Source: Paenibacillus sp. YN15 | GTDB lineage: Bacteria > Bacillota > Bacilli > Paenibacillales > NBRC-103111 | Direction of reading: 5' to 3' | Length of the DNA stretch: 64,000 nucleotides | NCBI RefSeq assembly: GCF_003285005.1 | Contig: NZ_QMFA01000012.1 | Coordinates: 62,001-126,000, forward strand | Shown here: positions 1-9,945 of the stretch, in pieces | How the letters are laid out: each line of letters opens with the position of its first letter | How positions within the stretch are numbered: the first letter of the stretch is position 1 | The notes under the pieces: generated by a model | Seen by the model: the letters and a program-made list of their open reading frames with translations, nothing else | What the model was told of the DNA's origin: nothing | The model's database searches: none | Position numbers and translations under genes: made by a program

Positions 1-542
1 TCCAGACGATTTCTTCATTGGTGGCAGCCGTTCGCTTCACCCGCGAAGCATCCCCCTCAAATTTGGCCGTATTGGCCGCATCAAAGTCCAGATTCGCCGA
101 ATGGCTGTACGTTTTGCTCCAATCATTCATATCATCTTGAATCATATAGCCCATCGTCACCTTGCAGAGCTGCGGCGTAAATACGCTGCCGTCGGTGTTG
201 TTCCAACGCATTTTTACATAATTGACATTCGACAGCCCGCTAAGGGTATACGTGTGCTTTTTCCAATCGCCCGAACCTCCGGCAATTGTCGGCGCAGCCA
301 ATGTCCATGCAGATCCGTCAGCCGAAGTGTACAGACTGAAGTGAGAAACGCCTTCCGAAGGCCAGTAATACGTCACAGCGGAGAATGATGTCATGCCGTT
401 CTGCTTCCACACGATCTCCTCATTCGTTGCCGCGGTTCGTTTCACGCGGGAGGCGTCCCCTTCGAATTTAGCTGTGTTGGCCGAGTCGAAATTCAAATTT
501 CCCGTATGGCTATATGTCTTACTCCAGTCGTTCAAGTGATCT
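1..542 (-). repeat. Tandem 405-bp coding repeat
   Basis: The segment encoding NDWSKTYSH...NEEIVW recurs with an exact 405-bp (135-codon) offset: for example, the bases at 6-25 match those at 411-430. The protein copies are almost identical over the shared ~45 residues ([19 protein letters not shown] in one; one or two conservative changes in the other), while many third-codon positions differ. The repeats lie in the C-terminal part of the beta-helix protein and probably fold as a beta-sandwich, carbohydrate-binding-like module. The number of further copies lies beyond the edge. Confidence 0.85.
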
Positions 543-2041
543 GTCAGCGTTCTGGATGGTTTGGCTCTGTCCTTCGCAGGCAGCGTATTGCCCGCGCCCC
601 AATCCGTTCCCGCTCCCGGCCCGAATAGCGGCCAAGGCTTGGAGCCCAGGAACGGAGGTTTGGCCGAGAGATACAAGGATGCCGGAATGGCCGAGCCGGA
701 GCCAAGCGACCCCCATTGAACGGTTCCGGCAGCAAGTCTGTTGGCTCCTGCATAATGGCCTGAACCGGAAGTCGAGATGCTCTGCAAGTTGTTGCCTATT
801 ATGTTCTGGTTCACGGTAGAGGTGTTATCGCTTCCGATTTTGCCGCTGGCGTTATTGCGGAACCACGTGTTTCGCGGACCGGTGGCGGTCATGATGCTAT
901 CGCCGGACTTGGAATTGTCCGCATAGCTTTCCTTGAAGCTGTTGCCTTCAATTAAGTTCATATAGGCATAATTCGCATGGAACGCCAAGTCGTTATAGCC
1001 TGTATATGCGCTTTCAACGGAATTATAGCTGACCACGGAATGATTGGCTCCAAGCTGCAGCAAAATATGATGTCTCAGATCCCACGCCTTGTTGTCCGTT
1101 ATCCGGGTTCCCGTGGAGCCGTTCACGACGATGCCATAAGCATAGCCACCAACGTTTTTAATAAAGGCATCGTGAACGAAATTCCGTTCCACAACTACAT
1201 CCTTGCTGTTATCCACCGAGATATGTCCCCGTCCGCTCTTGATAGACTCTATGTCTTGGACATAACCGTTGACGACGCGGTTCAAAACAAGATTATTCGT
1301 ATTTTCGCTTGTTGGCTGAACAGTTCTGGCCAGCCTCACCTTCTCTACGCCGATATTGGACAGCAGGTTCAGCTTCCTTGCCATGGGCAGCTTTGCCGAG
1401 GTATAATCCAGCCCCAGCTTCATGTCCAGGCTTAGTGTATTTCCGCTTTTGGATGCGATTCTGACGATTTGGGATTCGGTATAGGTTCCCCACGCCACTC
1501 GTCCTGCGGATAAATAGACAAGGATGTAATCGCCAGGATTCAGGCCGCTGGCGTTGGATACGGTGATGGAGCTGCTGCCTGCGGCCAGCGAGCCGGTAAC
1601 GGACACCGGCGTATCCGGACCGCCGCCGTCAAAGCGCAGCTCCGTATTGGGATGGGAAGCGTCGCCGATATAAAAGGTCGTCGATTCCAATCCGTTGCCT
1701 TGTATGATAATATCTCCCGTTGCAATACTGAGTGTGGTCTTAAAATAATAATCACCTTCCGGAAAATAAAGGACTCGCCTGCCTGACGTGCTGCCGAGAA
1801 TGCTGTTCACGGCTGCGGCGGCATCCACATTCGGATCGTTTGCCGACAGGCCGTGCAAAGCCACATTAATGGTGGTCCACCCTCCCGGATCATTCCATAC
1901 GATGTTACTCCATCCGTTTGACGGCATAATGCCTGACGGAAGCGCTCCATAATCCAAAGCATTGGCCGGGGCGGGATTGGCGGATACAGCGATGAAAACT
2001 ATCAGCAAGCATGCGCATAACAAACGAACCTTTTTCCCCAT
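1..2041 (-). CDS. Secreted right-handed beta-helix protein with tandem C-terminal repeats (3' end outside window)
   Basis: The frame is open from an ATG at 2041 to the left edge (680 codons seen, no stop). The first ~28 residues form a signal peptide ([16 protein letters not shown], then a hydrophobic stretch ending near ANA). Residues ~30-490 look like a pectate-lyase-type parallel beta-helix: an early [14 protein letters not shown] strand typical of these folds, followed by many Asn- and Gly-rich short rungs (e.g. [14 protein letters not shown]). From residue ~501 a ~135-residue module begins with NDWSKTYSH and restarts at residue ~636, where the window ends. Substrate and catalytic residues cannot be assigned; a polysaccharide lyase or hydrolase is inferred from the fold and from the uptake genes just upstream (solute-binding protein gene stops 102 bp before this start). 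It is probably the last gene of that transcript. Confidence 0.8.
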   Translation of the reverse strand, partial: MGKKVRLLCACLLIVFIAVSANPAPANALDYGALPSGIMPSNGWSNIVWNDPGGWTTINVALHGLSANDPNVDAAAAVNSILGSTSGRRVLYFPEGDYYFKTTLSIATGDIIIQGNGLESTTFYIGDASHPNTELRFDGGGPDTPVSVTGSLAAGSSSITVSNASGLNPGDYILVYLSAGRVAWGTYTESQIVRIASKSGNTLSLDMKLGLDYTSAKLPMARKLNLLSNIGVEKVRLARTVQPTSENTNNLVLNRVVNGYVQDIESIKSGRGHISVDNSKDVVVERNFVHDAFIKNVGGYAYGIVVNGSTGTRITDNKAWDLRHHILLQLGANHSVVSYNSVESAYTGYNDLAFHANYAYMNLIEGNSFKESYADNSKSGDSIMTATGPRNTWFRNNASGKIGSDNTSTVNQNIIGNNLQSISTSGSGHYAGANRLAAGTVQWGSLGSGSAIPASLYLSAKPPFLGSKPWPLFGPGAGTDWGAGNTLPAKDRAKPSRTLTDHLNDWSKTYSHTGNLNFDSANTAKFEGDASRVKRTAATNEEIVWKQNGMTSFSAVTYYWPSEGVSHFSLYTSADGSAWTLAAPTIAGGSGDWKKHTYTLSGLSNVNYVKMRWNNTDGSVFTPQLCKVTMGYMIQDDMNDWSKTYSHSANLDFDAANTAKFEGDASRVKRTAATNEEIVW

Positions 2042-2143
2042 TGACGGTCACCTTCCCATTGTTATTTGATCATGATCCTGCTCCAATGCGAAGTAGTTGA
2101 GTTCCGTTCCCGGTTCAACGCGTTCATCAACCGGCATACCGCA

Positions 2144-3748
2144 TCACTTGCCGCCACTTACCTTCAGCTGATCCTTGTTCTTCTGGTACCAATCATTGAC
2201 CAGCTTCTCCACATTCTCTCCGCCAAGGCGCTTCCATTCCTTGCGGATTTCGTCTATGCCCTGCTGGGGCGAGACGGCTCCCCCGGCTGTCATCACCTTG
2301 GTTTCGATCTGAACCTCAATGGGATTAAAAGCGGCGATAAGCTGGGTCAGCTCCGCCAGATCCGGGCTGTAGGCGATGTCCCGCTTATACGGATTTTTCA
2401 ACGCAACCGTCAGCGAATTGGCCTTGGCCTTGGCGTATTCCTGGGAAAGAGCGTCGGGAGCGGCCATCAGCGGATACCACTCCGGCTTGATTTGATCCTG
2501 GTTAACCACCGCATATTCCGAAGCGTAACCCACCTGTTTTTCAAACTGGGCCGTATCCAGCTTTTGCTTCACACCACCGTCCGCAACCTTGTAATGCTCG
2601 TTCTCAAACCCGTTCTTGATGGGCTCCCAGCCCTTCTCCAGCATCCAATCCAGGAACTTGATGCCGGCAATTACCTTTTCCTCGCTGGCCTTGCTGTTGA
2701 AGGCCACGAGAATATTGGGAGGGGTTTCCTGATACAAACCGCTTTTGCCGTATTTGGAGGATACGGCCTCCAAAGCAACCGGCTTGGCATTGGGATCATT
2801 CTTCTTCAAATCCGTGTACATGGTGGAAATATCCCATTTATCCAGATCAATGCCTGATTTTCCGGTAATCCACTGCTGCGTGGCCCGCTGGGCGTTGGTG
2901 TCCGTAATGTATTCCTTGTCAATCAACCCCTCGTCGTACAATTGCTTCTCGAAAGCCATGTAATCCCGGTAATTATCCGTAAGCCGGCCATAAACCAGCT
3001 TATCGCCTTCGAGATACCATTGGTCCGAATTGGTCAGGAACATGGCCCGCAGAATACCTTTGGCGTTGGAGCCGAAAGCAATCGGGATTGTATCGTTTTT
3101 GCCGTTCCCGTCAGGATCGCCGTTCTTGAATTTACGCGCCACATCCAGCAGCTCATCCGTAGTTGTGGGAGCCTTCAAGCCCAGCTTATCCAGCCAATCC
3201 TGGCGAATCCACATGCCATGGTTGGCCACGCTGCCAATGGGCCGGACGCTGGAGACGGCGTATATCTTTCCATCAAAGGTCAAGTACGGCTTTAGCTCCG
3301 GGTTATCCTTCAAATAGGTTTTGAAGGTGGTGCTGTACTTTTCAATATAATCGTCCAATGGCTGAAGCGCGCCCTGATTCACCAGCTGCGCAATCCAGTT
3401 CCGATCGAATTCCCAGATTAAGTCCGGAGCGCTGCCGGAGGCGATCAAGGTGTTCAGCTTCGTTTTGGATTCCGTGCGCAGAACAGGAATCCACTTGACG
3501 TTGGCAGGCCCATTCTCATTGATCCATTTGGTCCATCTGTTGCTTTCATAGGTTCCTTCCTCCGTAGGGACCTTCCCCCGGTCCAAGATGGAAATGCTGA
3601 TTTCTGTCTTGGCCGTTTGTCCCGCTCCGTCGTTGCCGCCGGACTGGTCCTTGGAGTCGGCGCCGCCGCACCCTGCCATTACGGATATGATGAGACTCGC
3701 CGCTACAATGGATGCTGTTGTTTGAACCTTCTTTTTCAATGCGTTCAT
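2144..3748 (-). CDS. Extracellular sugar-binding lipoprotein (LplA-like, ABC uptake set 1)
   Basis: A 534-residue solute-binding protein. The N-terminus has a lipoprotein signal with lipobox VMAGC (Cys27), followed by a polar Ser/Gly/Asp linker. The body has typical features of the Paenibacillus LplA-like family (~500-550 residues), including an FKNGDPDGNGKNDTIP segment that resembles a calcium-binding DPDGNGKND loop, also present in the other three binding proteins here. It should capture oligosaccharides at the outer membrane face and deliver them to the two permeases encoded just upstream (63-bp gap to the YtcP-like gene). The next gene downstream is the secreted beta-helix protein, which suggests that the enzyme makes the ligand. 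Ligand unknown. Confidence 0.9.
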   Translation of the reverse strand: MNALKKKVQTTASIVAASLIISVMAGCGGADSKDQSGGNDGAGQTAKTEISISILDRGKVPTEEGTYESNRWTKWINENGPANVKWIPVLRTESKTKLNTLIASGSAPDLIWEFDRNWIAQLVNQGALQPLDDYIEKYSTTFKTYLKDNPELKPYLTFDGKIYAVSSVRPIGSVANHGMWIRQDWLDKLGLKAPTTTDELLDVARKFKNGDPDGNGKNDTIPIAFGSNAKGILRAMFLTNSDQWYLEGDKLVYGRLTDNYRDYMAFEKQLYDEGLIDKEYITDTNAQRATQQWITGKSGIDLDKWDISTMYTDLKKNDPNAKPVALEAVSSKYGKSGLYQETPPNILVAFNSKASEEKVIAGIKFLDWMLEKGWEPIKNGFENEHYKVADGGVKQKLDTAQFEKQVGYASEYAVVNQDQIKPEWYPLMAAPDALSQEYAKAKANSLTVALKNPYKRDIAYSPDLAELTQLIAAFNPIEVQIETKVMTAGGAVSPQQGIDEIRKEWKRLGGENVEKLVNDWYQKNKDQLKVSGGK

Positions 3749-3811
3749 CCCCTTTGGTAGTATGAATCACAAATTATATCTCAGGAGCAGACCGGGTCTG
3801 CCCCGCAGACA

Positions 3812-4705
3812 TCAGCCCTTGACCGATCCGATCAGCACACCCTTGACGAAATGCTTCTGCAGGAAAGGATACACACACAGAATCGGCGTAATGGAGATAA
3901 TGACCGACGCCGCCTTGATCGCCTCCGGGGTCAGCATAATGGGCATAACCCCTTCGCTTCCCTCCGTGCTGAGCAGGCTCTGGTCCACTTGCCTGATCAT
4001 TTGGTAAAGCTTCAGCATCAGCGTGTGCATGCTGGACTTGTTGATATAGAGCATGACGTTAAAGTAGGAATTCCACCAGCCCACGGCAAAAAATAATGAC
4101 AATGCGGCGAGAATCGGTTTGCACAGCGGCAGCAGAATCTGCACCAGCGTGCGCCAAATTCCGGCCCCGTCAATGGCGGCGGATTCCTCGATCTCCTCCG
4201 GCAGCCCCTCCATAAAACTTTTCATCACAAACATATTATACGTGCTGATTAGCCCCGGCAGCCAAAGGGCAAAGTAGGAATCCATCAATCCCAGGGACTT
4301 GATGAGGATGAAATGGGGAATCATGCCTGCCGAGAAAATCATCGTGAAGGTAATCATCATGAGCAGCGGTCCCCGTCCGTACAGTTTTTTTCTGGACAGG
4401 GGATACGCTGCCAGCACCGTCAACGTAATGTTGAGCGCCGTTCCTACCACCGTAACAAGTGCAGTATTGCCCATGGCCCGGAAAATTTGCCCGTCATCGA
4501 ACAGCTTTTTGTACGCCTCCAGGTTGATTTCCACCGGCAGCAGGAATACTTCGCCGGAGGTGATGGCTCTGCTGCTGGAAATGGAGGCAATGATCTCGTA
4601 CCAGAACGGGTACAGGGTTGTAAGGGACAAAAGCGCCAGGATAGTATAGTTTAGCCAGGTGCCGATTCTGCCCGGGGAAAATGCTTCTTTGCGTGCTGCC
4701 GCCAT
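3812..4705 (-). CDS. Sugar ABC transporter permease, YtcP-like (set 1)
   Basis: About 297 residues with six predicted membrane helices. The inner-membrane binding-protein-dependent transport signature (EAA loop) reads ESAAIDGAGIWRTLVQILLPL, the site contacted by the ATPase. The C-terminus FLQKHFVKGVLIGSVKG is characteristic of CUT1-family YtcP permeases. I prefer the ATG at 4705: the upstream LplB-type gene stops at 4708, and a longer reading would need GTG at 4714 overlapping it. This is the second permease of a heterodimer with the 4708-5706 product, co-transcribed with the binding protein. Confidence 0.9.
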   Translation of the reverse strand: MAAARKEAFSPGRIGTWLNYTILALLSLTTLYPFWYEIIASISSSRAITSGEVFLLPVEINLEAYKKLFDDGQIFRAMGNTALVTVVGTALNITLTVLAAYPLSRKKLYGRGPLLMMITFTMIFSAGMIPHFILIKSLGLMDSYFALWLPGLISTYNMFVMKSFMEGLPEEIEESAAIDGAGIWRTLVQILLPLCKPILAALSLFFAVGWWNSYFNVMLYINKSSMHTLMLKLYQMIRQVDQSLLSTEGSEGVMPIMLTPEAIKAASVIISITPILCVYPFLQKHFVKGVLIGSVKG

Positions 4706-4707
4706 TG

Positions 4708-5706
4708 TTACCACAGTCCCCTTTCCCCCATCAAATTGATGATTTTATTGACGCTGACTACCAGAATCAATCCAATCACAGACTGGAATAATCCCAGAGC
4801 CGTGGTGTAGCTGTAATTCATGCTTTGCAGGCCTACGCGATATACGTAGGTGCTGATGACGTCCGCCACATCCAGCACTGAATTGTTCTGGAGGGCCAGA
4901 GTCTGCTCCAAGCCCACATCCATCATGCTGCCCATCCGCAGGATCAGCAGAATGGCAATGGTGCTGCGGATGCCCGGCAGCGTAATATGCCAGATCTGCC
5001 GCAGCTTGTTGGCTCCATCCATTCTCGCCGCCTCGTACAGTTGGGGATCAATGGAGGACATGGCCGCCAGATAGAGGATGGTGCCCCAACCGGCCTCCTT
5101 CCAAATGGAAGACAGCGTATAGGCCACCGGCCACCAGCCGGAGTTGGCCATGAAGTAGATGGGCTCAATGCCGAATACCTTGCTCAGGACAATATTGACC
5201 ACCCCTGTGCTGGGAGACAGAAGGGCAACGACGATCCCCCCCAGGACGGCCCAAGAGATGAAGTGGGGGATATACAGCAGGTTCTGGATCACCCTTTTGA
5301 AGCCCTCCATCCGCAGCTCGTTCAGCATCAGGGCCAGAAGGATGGGAACCGGAAATCCGAAGACCAGACTGTACACATTCAGCAGCAGGGTATTGCGCAG
5401 CACATGCCAGAAATCCACACTGCCGAACAACAGCCTGAAATGCTTGAGTCCCACCCAATCGCTTCCCAGAATACCGTCGGCAAAGCGATAATCCTTGAAG
5501 GCGATGATCTCACCGCCAATGGGCAGATACTTAAAAACCAGATAGAATGCCATTACGGGAAGCAGCATGACATAAAATGACTTGTTCATCCACAGCTTCT
5601 TCCACACTGTTTTCTTAGGCGCAGCCTCCATGCATATGTTTCCCCCCGGCGCCGTCCCGGACACAGCGGCATTGGAGGCGGTTTGCAGCCTGTTCCATTT
5701 TGCCAT
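4708..5706 (-). CDS. Sugar ABC transporter permease, LplB-like (set 1)
   Basis: About 332 residues. A polar N-terminus of ~45 residues precedes the first helix, then six membrane segments and an EAA loop EAARMDGANKLRQIWHITLPG. The ending NLMGERGLW resembles the C-termini of the other LplB-type proteins here. The start is chosen at ATG 5706 with GGAAAGGG eight bases upstream; GTG at 5715 is an in-frame alternative. It is the first gene of set 1 after a 168-bp gap, so it may have its own promoter. Partner: the YtcP-like permease that follows. Confidence 0.9.
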   Translation of the reverse strand: MAKWNRLQTASNAAVSGTAPGGNICMEAAPKKTVWKKLWMNKSFYVMLLPVMAFYLVFKYLPIGGEIIAFKDYRFADGILGSDWVGLKHFRLLFGSVDFWHVLRNTLLLNVYSLVFGFPVPILLALMLNELRMEGFKRVIQNLLYIPHFISWAVLGGIVVALLSPSTGVVNIVLSKVFGIEPIYFMANSGWWPVAYTLSSIWKEAGWGTILYLAAMSSIDPQLYEAARMDGANKLRQIWHITLPGIRSTIAILLILRMGSMMDVGLEQTLALQNNSVLDVADVISTYVYRVGLQSMNYSYTTALGLFQSVIGLILVVSVNKIINLMGERGLW

Positions 5707-5791
5707 CTTGTTCACCCTTTCCAGTTGCCTTGCTCTATGAAGAAAACGATGCCCATATCGTAGTCGATTGCTGCCGTTTTGCCTACGGACT

Positions 5792-5823
5792 CCTTTTGAA
5801 AAGGTTGCAATTCTTGTGAATTG
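5792..5823. promoter_or_regulatory. Two adjacent palindromes upstream of uptake set 1
   Basis: CCTTTTGAAAAGG (5792-5804) is a near-perfect palindrome around one central base, and CAATTC-4 nt-GAATTG (5808-5823) is a perfect one. They sit ~85-115 bp before the LplB-type start, in the gap after the beta-helix gene. This would suit an operator, but no regulator can be assigned and no clear -35/-10 pair was found nearby. Confidence 0.3.
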
Positions 5824-5874
5824 GCCTCTGACACATCTTGAAAGCAGCGGATAGCCCGAAAATTCTGCAACTCC

Positions 5875-7419
5875 TCACTGCTTTCCCGGTTCCACGGCGG
5901 GCAGGACCGCTGCGCCTGCATACAAGTCCCGGTCAGCAAGCTGCATCTCGTCCAGCGTGGCAGCCGGAGCATTCCTTCCGGGCATACAGATTCGCTCAAA
6001 GGTAATGTCCTCAATGATCTGCCGTCCCGCCGGGGTTTCGCTCCCTCTCAGCTTGCTGGGTCTGAGGCCTGCATCCCGAACGCGGATATTGCGCAGCGTA
6101 ATCCGCCGAACCGGACCGGTTCCCCGGCCGGCGTCCTCAATTTCCAGCTGCAGCCAATATGGACCATTGCGCCGGTGGATGACCTGCTCGATATCTATAT
6201 TTTCGAAGACAATATCCTCCGTCGGCGCTGTTCCAAAGCGGTGATGGACCGCAATGGCCCGGCTGGTCTGATAAACGTACCCGTTGCGAAAGGTCACCTT
6301 CCTCTGGGGCTGTTCAACACCCATGCCGATCTTGAAGGCCGCGCAAGAGGTCCACGCCACCACATCATCAAAAACCACCTCTTCCGCCGCCTGGGGCTCT
6401 CCCGGCCAATTGCGGGAAATATCTGTCGTTTTACTCCAGGTTTTAACGGAATAGGGATCATCCTCGGAGATGGCGATGGTATGCTCCACCGCTACCTGCC
6501 GGCACTCATTTATATCCATAGCATCATTCTCATAGTGAACCAAGGACTGAAACGCCTTGTAGTTGCGGATGGTCACATGCTTGGAGCGGGTGGGAATTAG
6601 AGCCCACAAGCCCGCATCCCGTCCGATAATGCCGTCAATCAGGAAGGAGGCGGTGCCCAGCGGGACAATCAGATTATTGAGAAAGCCTTCCGCAAGCCGC
6701 ATATGCGAGCCGTTGCCGTCGATGGTCCCCCGTCCCCGGATGGCAATATTCTCGGAGCCCGGTTCGGTTGTGATAAACCAGGTGCCATCCATGGAAAGGC
6801 TCTCCTTGCGAAAATGGGACGTATAATCCTGCCTGCGCCCTGTTGCCCGCAGCACTGCTCCCCCTTGCAAATAGAGCGTAACCTGGCTTTTCAAAACAAT
6901 GTTGCCGACAGTGAATACGCCGGACGGCACATACACAATGCCGCCTCCGGCGGCTCCGGCTTCATCGATAGCCTGCTGCAAAGCCTGGGTAGCCGGTTTT
7001 TGTCCCGTGGGATCGGCATGGTACCGGTTGACCAGATGGCAGACTCCGCTTCCGGCCGGATCGGGAGCAAAGTCCTCCCACGGATCGGCCGCCAGCACCA
7101 GCTCCTTGTAGCCGTTGATCTTGATAATCAGATAACGGGATTCCTCCAATTGAAAGGTTAGCCGGTTGCCGTCAACCCTCCCCTCCATGCCAAAGGCCAG
7201 GGGGCTGATCTGAAAGTCGCGGATCGGCTCCGCGATTTCAATGGTTACGGTGATCTTGCCGCTAAAGGAAAAATGGGCATAGTCATAATCCTTTTCTGTA
7301 AGGAAGGCAATCACAGGCACCGGCCTCCCTTGCACGGTGACGGCAAATCTCCGGGATTGCTCATAAATCTCCGGCAGCGGATATAGAGCTACAGACGGTG
7401 ACACAGCTTCTGACATCAT
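5875..7419 (-). CDS. Cytoplasmic GH28/GH49-like parallel beta-helix glycosidase
   Basis: About 514 residues from ATG 7419 (GGAGGAGAGAAGGA just upstream); a longer frame to 7542 lacks a site. The first ~125 residues look like a beta-sandwich cap; from ~130 on there is a beta-helix with the family 28/49 look: a GGGIVYVPSGVFTVG entry strand, NGSHM, NDAMDIN and the acidic pair SEDD before PYSVKTW. These Asp residues are candidate catalytic acids, but classic polygalacturonase motifs (GHG, RIK) are not evident. There is no signal peptide or lipobox, so it should act on imported oligosaccharides. It lies between a membrane AraC regulator and uptake set 1, and was probably acquired with them. Activity (uronidase, dextranase-like or other) unknown. 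Confidence 0.75.
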   Translation of the reverse strand: MMSEAVSPSVALYPLPEIYEQSRRFAVTVQGRPVPVIAFLTEKDYDYAHFSFSGKITVTIEIAEPIRDFQISPLAFGMEGRVDGNRLTFQLEESRYLIIKINGYKELVLAADPWEDFAPDPAGSGVCHLVNRYHADPTGQKPATQALQQAIDEAGAAGGGIVYVPSGVFTVGNIVLKSQVTLYLQGGAVLRATGRRQDYTSHFRKESLSMDGTWFITTEPGSENIAIRGRGTIDGNGSHMRLAEGFLNNLIVPLGTASFLIDGIIGRDAGLWALIPTRSKHVTIRNYKAFQSLVHYENDAMDINECRQVAVEHTIAISEDDPYSVKTWSKTTDISRNWPGEPQAAEEVVFDDVVAWTSCAAFKIGMGVEQPQRKVTFRNGYVYQTSRAIAVHHRFGTAPTEDIVFENIDIEQVIHRRNGPYWLQLEIEDAGRGTGPVRRITLRNIRVRDAGLRPSKLRGSETPAGRQIIEDITFERICMPGRNAPAATLDEMQLADRDLYAGAAVLPAVEPGKQ

Positions 7420-7503
7420 TCCTTCTCTCCTCCTGATCTCTTTAAAAGTAAGAATTTCGACCTCATTGTATCCGGCCCGCCCTGCGCTGCCTAGGGCTAT
7501 AAT

Positions 7504-7576
7504 CGGTAAACGGGTGCATTTCTTGCAAAGCGGCGGGTGCATTTTTTGCCCGGGTCACGATTCTTGTTATGAAGAA
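7504..7576 (-). repeat. 73-bp recurrent element, copy A
   Basis: About 60 of 73 positions match 20928-21000 by eye, with one single-base indel. Read on the minus strand it contains a 16-base unit GCAAAAAATGCACCCG that recurs 23 bases later as GCAAGAAATGCACCCG; the same pair occurs in copy B. It overlaps the last codons of the AraC-type regulator and lies ~90 bp upstream of the beta-helix glycosidase start. This position would suit an operator for that regulator. Confidence 0.7.
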
Positions 7577-9909
7577 AAAAAACGGCGGCGCTCCTCGCGA
7601 AATTCCACAGGCGTCTTGCCTGTCTCCAGCTTAAAGGCTTTGGAGAAGGACTGGGGCGACATATATCCTACCTTCTCGGCAATATCCACGATCTTGTCCT
7701 CTGTTTGCTCCAGCAGCTGCCTGGCCCGCTCCATCCGCTGCGCCAGGATATATTCCTTCAGCGTCTCTCCCGATTCTTCCTTATAGATCCTGCGCAGGTA
7801 GGAAGCGCTGATATAGAATTGCTCCCCCAGCCGTTCAACTGTCAGATCATCCTCAAGATGATCCTGCACGAACTGCTTAACCGCCGCGACCAACTCCCTG
7901 TTCTTCTGGCTGCGCTTGGATTCCAGATGCTGCAGAATCATGCTGTAGACCCTGCTCATGTAGGCAGCCATTCCGCGCATGGTCTCCTCGCCCATCAATT
8001 CCGTATGCCGGATATTCCGGACAAGGGCACCTAATTCAAAATCCGAATTCATCTCATACACGCACTTCAGCGAGGTGAAAAACAGCTGCAGGAAAAAGCT
8101 GCGCACCGTCTCCATGTAAGTGGCATTCTGCTGAATGTAGGCTTCAAATTCGGCCAAGTAATGAAAGACGGCCTGGGAATCCCCCAGCTTCAGACTGCCC
8201 AGCAGATGGCGCTCAATGGAGATGGGATAGGAAATCGGGGCTCTGCCGTCTTTTTCGATGCTGCCGTAAGGAATCACTGTATTGTCTCCCAGGATCATCC
8301 GGCTGCGAAGGGCTTCCTCAGCCTCGCGGTAGCTGTCGGCCAGACGGATAATTCCCCGCTTGGGGGAGCTGACTCCCAATGTGAAGGAATAAGCGTACTG
8401 CTCGCTTAGCATGGCATGCAGCCGCTTGGCCATGCTGAAGGAGAGCATGGCAGCCTCATCCGGCTCAAGGAATTCGGAGTAATTCAGCACCAGCGCCAGA
8501 TGGCCTGCCTCCGGCTCGGCGATGAACCCTTTTTGCCCGGTCAGCGCCGCGGTCCGCAGATCGTCGGTCAGCTGCAGGAACAGCGTGTTCCGGCTTTGCT
8601 CGGTGTGCTCGCTGGCAAACCAGCCGTAGGAATCCATATAGAACAGCAGTGTGACATAATAACCGTTCCGGTCCAGATCCAGCTTATAATAATTCAGCGT
8701 CTCCAGGGTTTTCGGCTTTACCTCCTCATCGAAGGTCAAAAGCGACAGCAGAAATTTATTTTTGCTGTATACCTCATACTCCTCCAGCATCTGTCCCAGC
8801 TTCCGGTTCCGGTCCAGAATGGTGGTTACCCGCCGCTCAATCTGCGCAACCTCCTTCTCCTTATGCTCCGGCGGCTCCTTGTCCTGCTCCGTATCCGGGG
8901 CGTGGCTTTTCAGCATAAACAGCAGGCGCTTTAAGGGGGCGGCCATCCATTTGGAAAACAGCAGGGAGAACAACAGGCTCAACCCGATGACGGACAGGAC
9001 GATCAGCAGCGCCGATTTTACCCAAACCCGGATGCTCTTCGTAACCGCTGACATGGGGATGGTGTAAATATACGTCCATCCGTATATATCGGAGGTGATA
9101 TAAGAGACCAGCGTCTCTGTTCCCTCAAGCTTCCGCACATAAGCATCCTCCGGCTTGGCCGGGGGAAGGGACATGTACCCGGATACGGTCAAGCCTCCCA
9201 GGTTGGAGCCTGCCTTCTGGGTAATGATGTTTCCGGCCTCATCCGTCACCAGGACAGCGGCGTTTTGGTTGGTCTTGATGGAATCCATCATCTCCTGCAA
9301 GTATTCGCCCTTAATATTCACCACCACATAAGCGTCAGGCAACTTGGAGGTATAAAATATCGGGATCGCCTTCACAATCGTAATAATGGTTTGCTCTCCC
9401 GCAGGGAAGCTGGAGATTCTTCTGGTCCGGACATAATTTTTGTTAAAAGAGGTGTGGGTCAGCCCGTCGGCAAACAGACGGTCGTTAAAGTCCTCCAGGC
9501 GGACAGGGCCCTGTCCGGAAGACAGAACAAACCGGTCCTTATGGTAATAGACGTAAGCGGATTCAATATAATTGTTGGTGGACAGCACCGTATCCAGCTT
9601 GAGCTGCAATTTTTGCAGAGTAACCATATCCTGCCTGTAATAGTAGTCCATATAGGAGGCATAGAAGGAGTCCAGAAAAATATTGCCCATGGACTTGTCC
9701 ACCTCCGCCAGCACCAGTTCCTGTGCGTTGCGCAGAAGCCGCAGGGAGTTGTTATTGTTGGCAATGGCCTCCTTGCGTAGCATGGAAGCCGAATAAAAGT
9801 ACAGAGAACCGCCCAGCAGGGCCGTAATCAGTATAGAGAGCCCGGTCAGATAAAAGAAATATTCGGTAAAGCTGCTTGAAGATAAGCGTTTGATCCCCCT
9901 TGCTTTCAT
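7567..9909 (-). CDS. Membrane-bound AraC-family transcriptional regulator with extracellular sensor domain
   Basis: About 780 residues from ATG 9909; ATG 9939 is possible but sits directly after a strong hairpin and lacks a ribosome site. The first membrane helix is at ~18-40, an extracellular Cache-like region at ~41-295, the second helix at ~297-319, then a long cytoplasmic middle region with a YesN/CdaR-type look. The C-terminal ~100 residues are an AraC double helix-turn-helix (ISASYLRRIYKEESGETL and the KIVDIAEKVGYMSPQSFSK second helix). One-component sensors of this shape control neighbouring polysaccharide genes in Paenibacillus (family knowledge). Flanked by two uptake sets, it probably controls one or both. 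Confidence 0.87.
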   Translation of the reverse strand: MKARGIKRLSSSSFTEYFFYLTGLSILITALLGGSLYFYSASMLRKEAIANNNNSLRLLRNAQELVLAEVDKSMGNIFLDSFYASYMDYYYRQDMVTLQKLQLKLDTVLSTNNYIESAYVYYHKDRFVLSSGQGPVRLEDFNDRLFADGLTHTSFNKNYVRTRRISSFPAGEQTIITIVKAIPIFYTSKLPDAYVVVNIKGEYLQEMMDSIKTNQNAAVLVTDEAGNIITQKAGSNLGGLTVSGYMSLPPAKPEDAYVRKLEGTETLVSYITSDIYGWTYIYTIPMSAVTKSIRVWVKSALLIVLSVIGLSLLFSLLFSKWMAAPLKRLLFMLKSHAPDTEQDKEPPEHKEKEVAQIERRVTTILDRNRKLGQMLEEYEVYSKNKFLLSLLTFDEEVKPKTLETLNYYKLDLDRNGYYVTLLFYMDSYGWFASEHTEQSRNTLFLQLTDDLRTAALTGQKGFIAEPEAGHLALVLNYSEFLEPDEAAMLSFSMAKRLHAMLSEQYAYSFTLGVSSPKRGIIRLADSYREAEEALRSRMILGDNTVIPYGSIEKDGRAPISYPISIERHLLGSLKLGDSQAVFHYLAEFEAYIQQNATYMETVRSFFLQLFFTSLKCVYEMNSDFELGALVRNIRHTELMGEETMRGMAAYMSRVYSMILQHLESKRSQKNRELVAAVKQFVQDHLEDDLTVERLGEQFYISASYLRRIYKEESGETLKEYILAQRMERARQLLEQTEDKIVDIAEKVGYMSPQSFSKAFKLETGKTPVEFREERRRFFSS

Positions 9910-9945
9910 GGCAACCCACCCGCTTTCGCTGCAAATCATGAAGGA

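Noticed and set aside
7466-7786. A plus-strand frame with a Cys-rich SGGCIFC motif, also found at ~20950 (SGGCMFC)
   Set aside because: The likeness follows from the 73-bp DNA repeat. Upstream parts differ, an indel shifts the frame within the repeat, and most of this frame is antisense to the regulator.
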